Assembly: GCA_020558355.1 (NCBI GenBank)
Contig: JAJCKG010000017.1
Coordinates: 1-52,449 of the forward strand
Source: a bacterium 210820-DFI.6.37
Lineage (GTDB): Bacteria; Bacillota; Clostridia; Peptostreptococcales; Anaerovoracaceae
Length of the DNA stretch: 52,449 nucleotides
Reading direction: 5' to 3'
This document shows positions 15,108 through 23,234 of this stretch, piece by piece (position 1 is the stretch's first letter; each line of letters starts with the position of its first letter). The notes beneath the pieces are model-generated. The model did no database searches. It had not been told where the DNA came from and saw only the letters and a list, made by a program, of their open reading frames with translations. The position numbers were made by a program, and so were the translations under genes.

Positions 15108-15962
15108 ATGGCACAGTTATTAAAGGGAAAAGAAGTAGCTGACGCTCTGACAGAAAAAATCAGCGCGAAGGTGGAGAAATTAAAATCGGCGGGGATCGAG
15201 CCCGCGCTGGCCATTCTTCGGGTTGGAGAAAACCCCAGCGATCTGTCATACGAGCGGGGCGCTTTAAAGCGGGCGGAAAAAACAGGCGTGAAGATCCGTC
15301 AATTTATATATGAAGAATCGGTTTCTCAGGAAACGCTGCTGGAAGAAATCGATCAAATCAACAGGGACCCGTCCATTCACGGCGTTCTGATTTTCAGGCC
15401 ACTCCCAGCGGGGATCGATGACGAAGCGGTCAGGGCAGCCCTTCTTCCGGAAAAGGATGTGGACGGAATCACAGAAGGTTCGCTGGCGGGAATTTTCACT
15501 GGGACCCACCGGGGCTGCGCGCCATGTACAGCCAGAGCCTGCATGGAAATTTTAGCGCATTACGGCATCGACCTGACCGGCAAAAAGACAGCGGTTCTGG
15601 GACGAAGCCTGGTAATCGGAAGGCCCGCGGCTATGCTGGCGATGGAGAAAAACGCCACGGTTACAGTCTGCCACAGCAGGACCGGAAAAGAAGAAATGAA
15701 GAACATCTGTAAGGAAAGCGATATCCTCATAGCGGCAATGGGAAAGGCCGCCATGGTAGACGCGGACTATATCAAAGAGGGACAGATCGTTTTAGATGTG
15801 GGCATCAATGTCAATGAAGAGGGAAAGCTCTGCGGAGATGTGGACTTTGACGCAGCGGAGCCTGCCGCGGGAGCCATAACGCCGGTTCCTGGAGGCGTAG
15901 GAGCGGTGACAACCGCGGTGCTGATGCTTCAGACCGTGGAAGCCGCTGAGAAAACCCTGTAG
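15108..15962 (+). CDS. folD: Methylene-THF dehydrogenase (FolD family), probably monofunctional
   Basis: Oxidises or reduces between 5,10-methylene- and methenyl-THF using NAD(P). The 284 residues show the folate domain (KDVDGITEGSLAG, 116-128), the nucleotide-binding domain (LGRSLVIGRPAAMLAM, 164-179) and ITPVPGGVGAVTTAVLM. In bifunctional FolD the first domain has Y-x3-K-x-K and VQLPLP. Here it reads YERGALK (Tyr48, Ala52 at the catalytic Lys, Lys54) and IFRPLP (Phe96 at the conserved Gln). Those Lys and Gln residues are needed for the cyclohydrolase step, and both are replaced, so this looks like a dehydrogenase-only form teamed with FchA. Bases confirm GCT and TTC codons there. Confidence 0.9.
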   Translation: MAQLLKGKEVADALTEKISAKVEKLKSAGIEPALAILRVGENPSDLSYERGALKRAEKTGVKIRQFIYEESVSQETLLEEIDQINRDPSIHGVLIFRPLPAGIDDEAVRAALLPEKDVDGITEGSLAGIFTGTHRGCAPCTARACMEILAHYGIDLTGKKTAVLGRSLVIGRPAAMLAMEKNATVTVCHSRTGKEEMKNICKESDILIAAMGKAAMVDADYIKEGQIVLDVGINVNEEGKLCGDVDFDAAEPAAGAITPVPGGVGAVTTAVLMLQTVEAAEKTL

Positions 15963-16180
15963 AACCTGTTCGAAACAGGTAAGTATACTTTTTTCTGCTT
16001 TTTTCATTAAAAAATATAAATTTACGCGGCGTGTAGCCGAAGAACAGGGACATTTAAAGCGGAAATCGTAGACTTTGCAGAAAACAGAGCCTGAAAGCCC
16101 TAAAAAAGTATACTTTTTTATCTTTTTTTCGCAAAAAAATAGCAAAATTCGGAGAAGCAGATAAATAAAAGGAGGCGTAT
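15963..16180. other. AT-rich intergenic region with duplicated palindromic segment
   Basis: Starts with a hairpin ACCTGTT-CGA-AACAGGT (15964-15980) right after the folD stop, a likely terminator. AAGTATACTTTTTT followed by a T-run, C and an A-run occurs at 15981-16018 and again at 16106-16143. The second copy lies in the perfect 18-bp palindrome of A6 GTATAC T6 (16102-16119). No gene is seen between the copies. Confidence 0.6.
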
Positions 16181-16939
16181 ATGGAGAAAGAGTACCTGAC
16201 TCAGCTGCTGCGGCAGGTCGCGGACGGGAAAACAAAGCCGGAGGAAGCGGTAGAAGCTTTAAAAGACCTTCCCTTTGAGGATCTGGGCTTTGCCAATATT
16301 GATCATCACCGGAACCTGCGGACAGGCTATCCGGAAGCGGTATTCTGCCAGGGAAAAAAGCCGGAGCAGATTGCCGAAATCATGAAAGAACTGGCGGCAA
16401 GGAATAAAAATATAATCGGAACCAGAGCCTGTCAGGAGGATTATGAAGCGGTAAAGCGGGTCCTTCCTCAGGCGGAGTACCATGAAGACGCCAGAATTAT
16501 CGCGCTTACCCGTGATCCGCTGCCAAAGAGAAAAGGGACCATTGCGGTCGTTACCGCTGGAACAGCGGATATTCCAGTAGCGGAGGAAGCTGCCGTTACA
16601 GCGCGGGTCTTAGGCAATAAAGTGGACCGGATCTACGATGTGGGAGTCGCGGGGATTCATCGTCTCTTTGCCAAATTGGATCGAATCCGCGGTGCCAGCG
16701 TAGTCATTGTAGTTGCCGGAATGGAAGGCGCGCTGGCCAGCGTAGTAGGCGGTCTGGTGGAAGCTCCGGTCATCGCGGTGCCTACCAGCATCGGTTACGG
16801 CGCGAACCTTGGAGGAATTTCCGCGCTTCTTTCCATGCTCAACAGCTGCGCCAACGGAGTGGGCATCGTCAACATCGACAACGGATTCGGAGCGGCCTAT
16901 CTGGCTTCCAATATTAACAGGATGGGAGAGAAAGAATGA
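16181..16939 (+). CDS. larB: Nickel-pincer cofactor biosynthesis protein LarB
   Basis: In lactate racemase maturation LarB carboxylates nicotinic acid adenine dinucleotide to start the nickel-pincer cofactor. The 252 residues have a family-specific N-terminal part (DLGFANIDHHRNLRTGYPEA, 35-54) and a PurE-like carboxylase domain (GTIAVVTAGTADIPVAEEA, VVAGMEGALASVVGG, VPTSIGYGANLGGISALLS). The start overlaps nothing and follows AAAGGAGG. Its stop overlaps larC (ATGA). LarE and LarA are not in the window. Confidence 0.92.
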   Translation: MEKEYLTQLLRQVADGKTKPEEAVEALKDLPFEDLGFANIDHHRNLRTGYPEAVFCQGKKPEQIAEIMKELAARNKNIIGTRACQEDYEAVKRVLPQAEYHEDARIIALTRDPLPKRKGTIAVVTAGTADIPVAEEAAVTARVLGNKVDRIYDVGVAGIHRLFAKLDRIRGASVVIVVAGMEGALASVVGGLVEAPVIAVPTSIGYGANLGGISALLSMLNSCANGVGIVNIDNGFGAAYLASNINRMGEKE

Positions 16940-17604
16940 GGAAACTATATTTTGACTGTACCAGCGGCGTCAGCGGGGATATGGTGCTGAAAGCGCTGCT
17001 GGAGCTGGGAGCGAACGCCGGGGAGGCCGAAAAGCTTTCGCTTCCTGCGGAGGACAAAAGCCATGGCCTTCATCACGGGCACCATAGCCATCGGAGTCAC
17101 AGGGAGATCAGAGCACTGATTCAAAGAAGCGACATGTCTCAGAAAACAAAAGATACCGCCCTTTCTATATATAGCGTCATCGCCAGGGCAGAGGCAAAGG
17201 TGCATAACGCGGATCCGGAAGAGGTTCACTTCCATGAAGTGGGGCGAGCTGAGGCGATCCGCAATATTACCGGCATTGCGGCGGCTCTGGAAGATCTGGA
17301 CGCGGGGGAAATCTTCTGTTCAGAGCTTCACGACGGAAAAGGCTTTATCCAGTGCAGCCATGGAACCATTCCGGTGCCAGTGCCGGCGGTTATGGCAATG
17401 CGGGAAGTCTGCGATTACATCTTTGTGACCGATGAAGTGGAAACGGAAATGGTAACGCCTTCCGGACTGGGAATTCTTATGGGAATCGGCGCGGAATACA
17501 AAAAAGATCCGCCTTCCGGAACCATCGTGAAAACGGTCACAGTAAAGGGCGGAAGAGATATAGGAAAAGAAGGGCTGAAGGTCAGCCTGATAGAAGGAGA
17601 ATAA
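16936..17604 (+). CDS. larC: Short LarC (N-terminal domain only)
   Basis: LarC is the CTP-dependent nickel insertase for the pincer cofactor and is usually about 400 residues in two parts. This gene encodes 222 residues matching only the first part: LYFDCTSGVSGDMVLKALLE, a His-rich loop HGLHHGHHSHRSH (about 63-75), DPEEVHFHEVGRAEAIRNI, ELHDGKGFIQCSHGTIPVPV and VTPSGLGILMGIG. The C-terminal CTP-binding part is missing. In Lactobacillus the two parts are joined by a frameshift, but the next 3 bases lead straight into sseB, so there is no hidden second half here. Either the domain works alone or the missing part is elsewhere. Confidence 0.88.
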   Translation: MRKLYFDCTSGVSGDMVLKALLELGANAGEAEKLSLPAEDKSHGLHHGHHSHRSHREIRALIQRSDMSQKTKDTALSIYSVIARAEAKVHNADPEEVHFHEVGRAEAIRNITGIAAALEDLDAGEIFCSELHDGKGFIQCSHGTIPVPVPAVMAMREVCDYIFVTDEVETEMVTPSGLGILMGIGAEYKKDPPSGTIVKTVTVKGGRDIGKEGLKVSLIEGE

Positions 17605-17606
17605 AC

Positions 17607-18077
17607 ATGGCAGAAGCACCAAAACCAATCAGAAACGACAGCCTCCTTGCCAGCATAAAAAAGACAAAGGAAGAGGCTTCTCAGGAAAATACCGTAAAAC
17701 TGCTCAATGAAGTGGTACGGGCAAAGCTGCTGGCGCCAGTCACTTTGGATCGGGATCCGGTCATGGAGGGAGAAGACGGCCAGGTCGTGCTGGAAAAGGA
17801 TACCACCATCAGCTTTGAGCTAATCAAGGCAAAGAACGGGGATCTTTACTATCCGGTTTTTACCCATGGAGAAGAGCTGAGAAAATGCAGTCAGGAGAAA
17901 AATCAGCACAGCATGATCGTCAGCTTTGAAGATCTGGCAAACATGATCCTGAAGCAAAGCAAAACCGTCCGGGGGTTTGTTATCAATCCTATGGGCGACA
18001 ATATCTGCTTTACCGCGGATATGATAGAAGGTATGATCAATGAGATGAAAAAAGAGGCGGCCGCAAAGGAAGCCTGA
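17607..18077 (+). CDS. SseB-family protein
   Basis: A 156-residue cytosolic protein with an SseB N-terminal domain: LNEVVRAKLLAPVTLD, YYPVFTHGEELRKC, SFEDLANMIL and VRGFVINPMGDNICFTADMI. SseB domains occur in many bacteria and have no settled biochemical function. It begins 3 bp after the short larC and precedes the parvulin gene by 20 bp, so it belongs to this operon. Confidence 0.8.
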   Translation: MAEAPKPIRNDSLLASIKKTKEEASQENTVKLLNEVVRAKLLAPVTLDRDPVMEGEDGQVVLEKDTTISFELIKAKNGDLYYPVFTHGEELRKCSQEKNQHSMIVSFEDLANMILKQSKTVRGFVINPMGDNICFTADMIEGMINEMKKEAAAKEA

Positions 18078-18097
18078 GATAAAAAAGGAGAAGAAAT

Positions 18098-18835
18098 ATG
18101 AGTAAAGAAGTTATTGCGGTTATCGCGGGAGAAGAGCTGACACAGGCGGATTACGAAGAATTTTTGCAGAGGATTCCCGAACAGCAGCGGGCATATGCGA
18201 ATCACCCGCAGGCAAAGCAGTATTATGTGGATCAGTTTATTGCCGCGAACCTTTTCGCGAAAGCCGGTGAAGATGAAAAGCTGGATGAAACAGAAGACTT
18301 TAAAAACGTCATGGCGAAAATGAAAAAGGAAACCCTTTCACAGATGGCAATGGCGCAGGCTATCAAAGGCATTGATGTTTCCGTAGAGGAAGCGCGGGGC
18401 TTTTATGAAGCCAACAGGCAGATGTTCGAAAAGGGCGAAACGGTTCAGGCAAAGCATATTTTAGTGGATTCCAAAGAAAAGGCGGAGGAGATTTCTGCTT
18501 CCATCGAAAAGGGTGAAATCACCTTTGAAGACGCGGCAAAGGCCCATTCTTCCTGTCCGTCAAAGGAAAAGGGCGGCGATCTGGGTGAATTCGGAAAAGG
18601 CCAGATGGTAAAGGAATTCGAGGACGCGGCGTTTTCCGCAGAGATCGGAAAAGTGACAAAACCGGTAAAATCCCAGTTTGGTTACCATCTGATTAAAGTC
18701 GAAAAGCATAACGAAGCGGAGACCAAGACCTTTGAAGAGGTAAAGGACCAAGTGGCAAACCAGCTGCTCCAGCAGAAAAACGCTTCCGCCTTCAACGCAA
18801 AGCTGGAAGAGCTGAAAGCAAAGTATATGAAATGA
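18098..18835 (+). CDS. PpiC-type (parvulin) peptidyl-prolyl isomerase
   Basis: A 245-residue foldase. Residues 1-115 form a helical SurA/PrsA-like N-terminal region, and the parvulin domain spans about 116-210 (VQAKHILVDSKEKAEEI, GGDLGEFGKGQMVKEFEDAA, VKSQFGYHLIKVEK). Unlike PrsA it has no signal peptide or lipobox, so it should act in the cytosol. Its stop overlaps the start of the first SMR gene (ATGA). Confidence 0.88.
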   Translation: MSKEVIAVIAGEELTQADYEEFLQRIPEQQRAYANHPQAKQYYVDQFIAANLFAKAGEDEKLDETEDFKNVMAKMKKETLSQMAMAQAIKGIDVSVEEARGFYEANRQMFEKGETVQAKHILVDSKEKAEEISASIEKGEITFEDAAKAHSSCPSKEKGGDLGEFGKGQMVKEFEDAAFSAEIGKVTKPVKSQFGYHLIKVEKHNEAETKTFEEVKDQVANQLLQQKNASAFNAKLEELKAKYMK

Positions 18836-19185
18836 GGACAGAAAAAAATAAAGCCTGGGTCTGCCTGATTCTGTCAGGACTGACAGAAGTTCTATGGGCC
18901 TATTTTATGAAGGAATCCCATGGATTTACAAAGCTTTTGCCCTCCGTGCTTATGCTGGTATTTTTGATCATTGGCTTTGTCCTGCTGGAGCGGGCCATTC
19001 GTCAGTTTGGGATTGGAATGTCCTACGCGGTGTTCACAGGAATTGGTATCGTAGGAGCGACAATTGCGGGCATTGTCGCCTTTGAAGAAGGGATCAGCAT
19101 AATCAAGATCCTTTCTGTCGCTGTTCTGCTGGCCGGGGTCATTGGCCTGCGATTTTGCGGGGAAACGGAGGAAAAGCAGAGATGA
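18832..19185 (+). CDS. SMR transporter subunit, Gdx/SugE-like (first of a pair)
   Basis: A 117-residue four-helix small multidrug resistance protein. The essential membrane Glu is Glu19 in LSGLTEVLWAYFMK, and the segment GFTKLLPSVLMLVFLIIGF resembles guanidinium exporters (Gdx/SugE, YkkCD). The loop SYAVFTGIGIVGATIAGI is the helix-3 packing motif. It is translationally coupled to the parvulin before it and to the second subunit after it, which fits a heterodimeric pump. No guanidine riboswitch is seen. Confidence 0.85.
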   Translation: MRTEKNKAWVCLILSGLTEVLWAYFMKESHGFTKLLPSVLMLVFLIIGFVLLERAIRQFGIGMSYAVFTGIGIVGATIAGIVAFEEGISIIKILSVAVLLAGVIGLRFCGETEEKQR

Positions 19186-19496
19186 TGTGGGTGCTTTTGG
19201 TATTATCCTCCTTCTGTGAGCTTGGGTTCACCGTGTTCATGAAGCTGTCGGAAGGCTTTAAGATAAAAAAATATACGCTTCTTACCATCTTTACAGCGGC
19301 CCTCAGTGTTTTTTCCCTGTCCTTCGCGGCGAAGACCCTGCCTCTGGGGATTGCCTACGCGGTTTGGACCGGGCTTGGGACCGTCTTTAATGTGGCCTTT
19401 GGGATTTTTGTGTTCAAAGAAAGCAGGGAGAGAAAGAAGCTGCTGTTTTTGGCTATGGTTCTGCTGGGAGTTGTCGGGCTGCGGCTCAGCGCGTGA
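19182..19496 (+). CDS. SMR transporter subunit, Gdx/SugE-like (second of a pair)
   Basis: Partner of the preceding SMR protein. The ATGATG at 19182 overlaps the upstream stop and follows GAGGAAAAG, giving 104 residues; the frame is open back to 19155. Essential Glu13 lies in LSSFCELGFTVFMK, and helix 3 has GIAYAVWTGLGTVFNVAFGI. Paired SMR genes usually form obligate heterodimers with opposite orientations in the membrane. Confidence 0.85.
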   Translation: MMWVLLVLSSFCELGFTVFMKLSEGFKIKKYTLLTIFTAALSVFSLSFAAKTLPLGIAYAVWTGLGTVFNVAFGIFVFKESRERKKLLFLAMVLLGVVGLRLSA

Positions 19497-19532
19497 AGAG
19501 AAAAGAGCCGCGGCAAGCGTCTCCCACATGGA

Positions 19533-21599
19533 TTAATCCTTATATTTTTCCAATACAACACAAGTAACGCCAAAGGAAGGCTCCTTTGTTGTGATATCAA
19601 TTCTGCCTTTGATATCAGCCGTATCAAAGGTAACTTCTGGATGACAGATCTGCGAGAGAACGGTTTCTTCCTCCAAAGTCAGGTATTCAGGGTAGCCCAG
19701 CTTTGCCCATTTGGAAAACAAACAGGACATTTCATTCACAGAGTAGGTAATGATTTTATAAAAACCAAAAATGTTTGAAAGCTGGAAGCAATGCTCCCTT
19801 GAATGCCCTTTGCTTTGGATCATATCAAATAACTGCTCCTTTGATGTGATCGACTGCAGGTAGGAAGAAGGCAGACCACAGGTGTTATAGGTCAGAATTG
19901 TGATATGGTTATTACTATTGGTAATAATATGATCTTTTCCCTTGCTGATGATGGTACCCCTTAGCTTAGAGCAGAGATTGTAAGCGTGCCACCATGGCTT
20001 TTTGATTCCGTTCCAGCTGAGCAGCCCATCGCCGCCTAATAGAATATCTCCCGTTTCATCCACCGAATCGATCAGTGAAAATTCGATGGGAAGCTTCCAG
20101 TTTTCCGGATGAAATAATTCGTCCATTGCAAACGGCGGCAGAACAAAAGAATCGTAAAGGGAAGGATGATATGTGATTCCTACGGAATAATCGTGGTTGA
20201 TGGCTATTTTAAAATAAGGGCCAATTTCTTCATGCAATTTATCAGAGAGCGCAATCTTATATTTTGTCAGAACATCCACGGGAGCCTTTACTTTTATAGC
20301 AAAGCTGATTTCTTCCAATGTATCAATAAATCTTCTGAAGTAGAATTTCATAAACTGCGTGATTGCGGCAATCAACCGATTCGATAAGGAACGTATCACA
20401 AAGGTGATTTTAAACCCCGAATTAAATAAATAGTTGATGTTTTTCGCAATGGTCAGATAGCTGCTGTTATTTTCTTTTTCCATCAGAATTGAAGCGTCAA
20501 TCGTAATAATGCTCATTCGAAATTCTTTCTGCATATTCATGAAAGCCTGATGGGAGCTTTCATTCATTTCCGCGTCAATATTTTTGATCTCCCCTTCATC
20601 GGATAAAATCTTTTTAAAATGCTCCAGATAGCCATCAATGGGAACTGTGTCTACTGTAAAGAACCGGTCGGGTGTCATAGATAACCGGATATTATGTTTA
20701 TCCGCAAAATCCCGGATTAGTATTTTTGTTTCAAGAAGACCGTATTCGAAAGAAAGCGCGCCCGCCTGATCGGAGCCACTATATGATCCGCGGTATTCCT
20801 CAGGGGTGATTCCATAGAGCTTTTTAAAATTATTTTTGAAGTAGACTGGCGATGAAAAGCCAGTAAGATAAGCGATTTCACTGATTCTTTTCTCTGTGCT
20901 CAGAAGATGTTTTTCCGCTTTTCGGCATCGAATGAATGCCAGGAGCTCCTTAAATGTAGCGCCGGATATTTTTTTGATCAGATGAGATAGATAATTTTCG
21001 CTCAAATGCTCCTGCCTTGCGAAATTCCCCAATGATATTTTTCCGGCGGAATTGGTGTTGATGTAATACAGCATCCGCTGCATCAGGCTAACATATTCTA
21101 TTTGGGTTTGTCGACTGGAAAAATTACTGCTTATGGTTTTTGAAAAATACTGACAATGATCTAAAAGGGTAGACAGGATAGACCTGACATTATCATCGAT
21201 AATAGAATAAGAGTTTTTATTTTGCTCTGTTAACGCAAAAGAAGAATCCAGCAAAAGGGTTAAAAGGTTATCCTGCAAGTCAGGAGGCACATCAGAGAAT
21301 ATCGTACTTTCAAGATACGGAAACTGCTCCTTATAATAAAGGGTATTGACGCTGAATGTTAAAATCACGGTATTCGGTTCCTCTGCTTTGAGTTCAAAAG
21401 GAATGTCTGGCTCGATCAATAGGGTGCTTCCCTCAGAATATTTTCGGCTGAAAATATTTTTTTTCATGAAAACAGTACCCGATAAGACAAGAAAAATCAT
21501 TAAATGTTTCTGATGTAGAAAAATAGAAGGCTGATCCAATTTAAAAATATTCATAGAAACAGGCAATCCAAAAGCAAAAAACGCGTCTTTTTTTAACAT
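19533..21599 (-). CDS. AraC-family regulator with large C-terminal domain
   Basis: A 688-residue transcription factor. Residues about 15-95 form a cupin-like sensing domain (IEPDIPFELKAEEPNTVIL). Residues about 170-272 are the AraC DNA-binding domain with two helix-turn-helix motifs (SLGNFARQEHLSENYLSHL and ISEIAYLTGFSSPVYFKNNF, ending PEEYR). The remaining 410 residues (LLETKILIRDF to the end) may be a TIM-barrel, glycoside-hydrolase-39-like effector domain as in some long AraC regulators, but I see no catalytic residues I can name. ATG follows AGGAGGT. It is divergent from the amidohydrolase-permease operon, the obvious target. The region is AT-rich. Confidence 0.85.
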   Translation of the reverse strand: MLKKDAFFAFGLPVSMNIFKLDQPSIFLHQKHLMIFLVLSGTVFMKKNIFSRKYSEGSTLLIEPDIPFELKAEEPNTVILTFSVNTLYYKEQFPYLESTIFSDVPPDLQDNLLTLLLDSSFALTEQNKNSYSIIDDNVRSILSTLLDHCQYFSKTISSNFSSRQTQIEYVSLMQRMLYYINTNSAGKISLGNFARQEHLSENYLSHLIKKISGATFKELLAFIRCRKAEKHLLSTEKRISEIAYLTGFSSPVYFKNNFKKLYGITPEEYRGSYSGSDQAGALSFEYGLLETKILIRDFADKHNIRLSMTPDRFFTVDTVPIDGYLEHFKKILSDEGEIKNIDAEMNESSHQAFMNMQKEFRMSIITIDASILMEKENNSSYLTIAKNINYLFNSGFKITFVIRSLSNRLIAAITQFMKFYFRRFIDTLEEISFAIKVKAPVDVLTKYKIALSDKLHEEIGPYFKIAINHDYSVGITYHPSLYDSFVLPPFAMDELFHPENWKLPIEFSLIDSVDETGDILLGGDGLLSWNGIKKPWWHAYNLCSKLRGTIISKGKDHIITNSNNHITILTYNTCGLPSSYLQSITSKEQLFDMIQSKGHSREHCFQLSNIFGFYKIITYSVNEMSCLFSKWAKLGYPEYLTLEEETVLSQICHPEVTFDTADIKGRIDITTKEPSFGVTCVVLEKYKD

Positions 21600-21665
21600 A
21601 TTGCCACCTCCTAATAAGCAAATGTATAATAAAAATAGAGCAAAAAAATATAAATAAATAAAAAA

Positions 21666-21694
21666 AGCTGAAAATATCAGCTAAAAACTGATAT
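21666..21694. promoter_or_regulatory. Inverted-repeat operator candidate in the divergent region
   Basis: ATATCAG (21674-21680) and CTGATAT (21688-21694) with 7 bp between, overlapped by AGCTGA-AAATA-TCAGCT (21666-21682). It sits between the AraC gene and the amidohydrolase promoter, in a 230-bp AT-rich gap. Confidence 0.4.
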
Positions 21695-21752
21695 AAAAAA
21701 TCAATACTAATATCAAATAACATATATATGCGATAATATATCAAGTTTTGTG

Positions 21753-21781
21753 TTGAATTGCAAGCCGCAGATGGAGATAAT
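21753..21781 (+). promoter_or_regulatory. Promoter of the amidohydrolase-permease operon
   Basis: TTGAAT (21753-21758), 17 bp, GATAAT (21776-21781), 82 bp before the start codon. Confidence 0.55.
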
Positions 21782-21863
21782 AGAGACAAATTTCGAAATT
21801 TTAAGTGTTTTTTAGCGACTTCGGAGTGGAATGGTACCTTGTTTTAAAGGGAGGAATTTACAT

Positions 21864-23198
21864 ATGAAAAAAACAGTAATTAAAAATGGAAATCTGATTG
21901 ATGGAAATGGTGGAGCAATACAGGAGAATATTTCCATTTTAGTAGAAGACGGAAAGATTATAAAAATTGTTCATGGTAAAATTAACGAGGATGGCTGTCA
22001 AGTGATTGACGCGGAAGGAAAATATATTATGCCCGGGCTGATCGACTGTCATGTTCATTATGGAGGCGTGTTTGAATCCAGCGACAAAGACTGGGTATGT
22101 GAAAACGACTTGGAGCAGGCCATGAGATCTGTAGAACAGTGTCATCAGAGCTTAAGACATGGGTTTACTACTGTAAGAGATATATCCAGGAATGGGATTC
22201 ATTTGAGAAATATGATCAACGATGGATTTCTCATGGGCCCAAGAATCATCCCATGCGGCAGAGGGCTGACGAGAACAGGAGGACACGCGGACAGCCTGCA
22301 TTTCCCGCAGGACTTTGTAAAAGAGCATCACCCGTGGGGAATCATTGCGGATGGACCGGAGGAAGTAAGAAAAGCAGTGAGATCCGTATTGAAGGAAGGA
22401 TCTTTATGCGTTAAACTATGGGCTTCCGGCGGAGGAATTAACGACTGGGAAAAAGAAACGGATACTCACTTTACCGAAGAAGAAATTGCGGTAATGGTGG
22501 AGGAAGCTAGGCTGTTCGGGGTTCCAGTGGCGGCGCATTGTGAAAATAAGGATTCCATTATTAAATGCATCAAGGCCGGAGTAAACAGTATTGAACATGG
22601 AGAAGAATTCGATCAGGAAGTGGAAAACTGGCTGACAAAAGAATATCTGGACAAAGGACTGCCGCTGCCGGATATTACTTTAGTGCCCACCATCGGGCTG
22701 TACATAGACTGGTATGAACAGTTTGACCCGCCAAAAGAACGGGATCTGACAGGATGTGTCGGGGAAACCTTAGGCCAGAAGGAAATTGACCGGATACAAA
22801 AGAGCTTTCGAAGAGCAAAAGGCATGGGTATACGCATTGGCGTAGGCGCTGACTCTTTTTGCGGAAAATTGACTCCATATGGGATGTATACGCATAATGA
22901 AATGTACGAACTGGCAGCTGCCGGTATGACTAACGAGGAGGTTATTGTCGCGGCTACTAAAAATGGAGCGATTTGCCTTGGTATTTTGGATCAGACAGGA
23001 ACCATTGAAGAGAATAAAGATGCGGATATTCTGATTCTGACAGAAAATCCATTGGAAAATATTAAAAATGTCAGATTGGAAAATATTGATCTGGTTATGA
23101 AACAGGGCCAGGTGGTAGATTTCAATAATATGAGTCCGAAAGACGCAGCTACCATTGCGGCTAAGAAAGAAAGAACGGGGAAGAAATCCGTAAAATAG
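21864..23198 (+). CDS. Metal-dependent amidohydrolase (imidazolonepropionase/prolidase-like)
   Basis: A 444-residue amidohydrolase-superfamily enzyme. Residues 1-58 and about 385-425 make the small beta-sandwich, with the TIM barrel between. Metal ligands are His63 and His65 (DCHVHYGG), the bridging Lys in LCVKLWASGG, His in VAAHCEN and SIEHGEE, and Asp in GVGADSF. Close families are cytosolic imidazolonepropionase-like or Xaa-Pro dipeptidase-type enzymes; the substrate is unknown. The ATG at 21864 follows GGGAGGAATTTA and is chosen over 21831. The permease starts 36 bp downstream, suggesting import and hydrolysis of one compound. Confidence 0.85.
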   Translation: MKKTVIKNGNLIDGNGGAIQENISILVEDGKIIKIVHGKINEDGCQVIDAEGKYIMPGLIDCHVHYGGVFESSDKDWVCENDLEQAMRSVEQCHQSLRHGFTTVRDISRNGIHLRNMINDGFLMGPRIIPCGRGLTRTGGHADSLHFPQDFVKEHHPWGIIADGPEEVRKAVRSVLKEGSLCVKLWASGGGINDWEKETDTHFTEEEIAVMVEEARLFGVPVAAHCENKDSIIKCIKAGVNSIEHGEEFDQEVENWLTKEYLDKGLPLPDITLVPTIGLYIDWYEQFDPPKERDLTGCVGETLGQKEIDRIQKSFRRAKGMGIRIGVGADSFCGKLTPYGMYTHNEMYELAAAGMTNEEVIVAATKNGAICLGILDQTGTIEENKDADILILTENPLENIKNVRLENIDLVMKQGQVVDFNNMSPKDAATIAAKKERTGKKSVK

Positions 23199-23234
23199 GG
23201 GGAGCGTTCCCTGATAGAGAAAGGAGCTGTTAAA

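Noticed and set aside
17604..17620. Frameshift joining larC to a second LarC domain
   Set aside because: All frames after 17604 lead into sseB; no LarC C-terminal sequence is seen.
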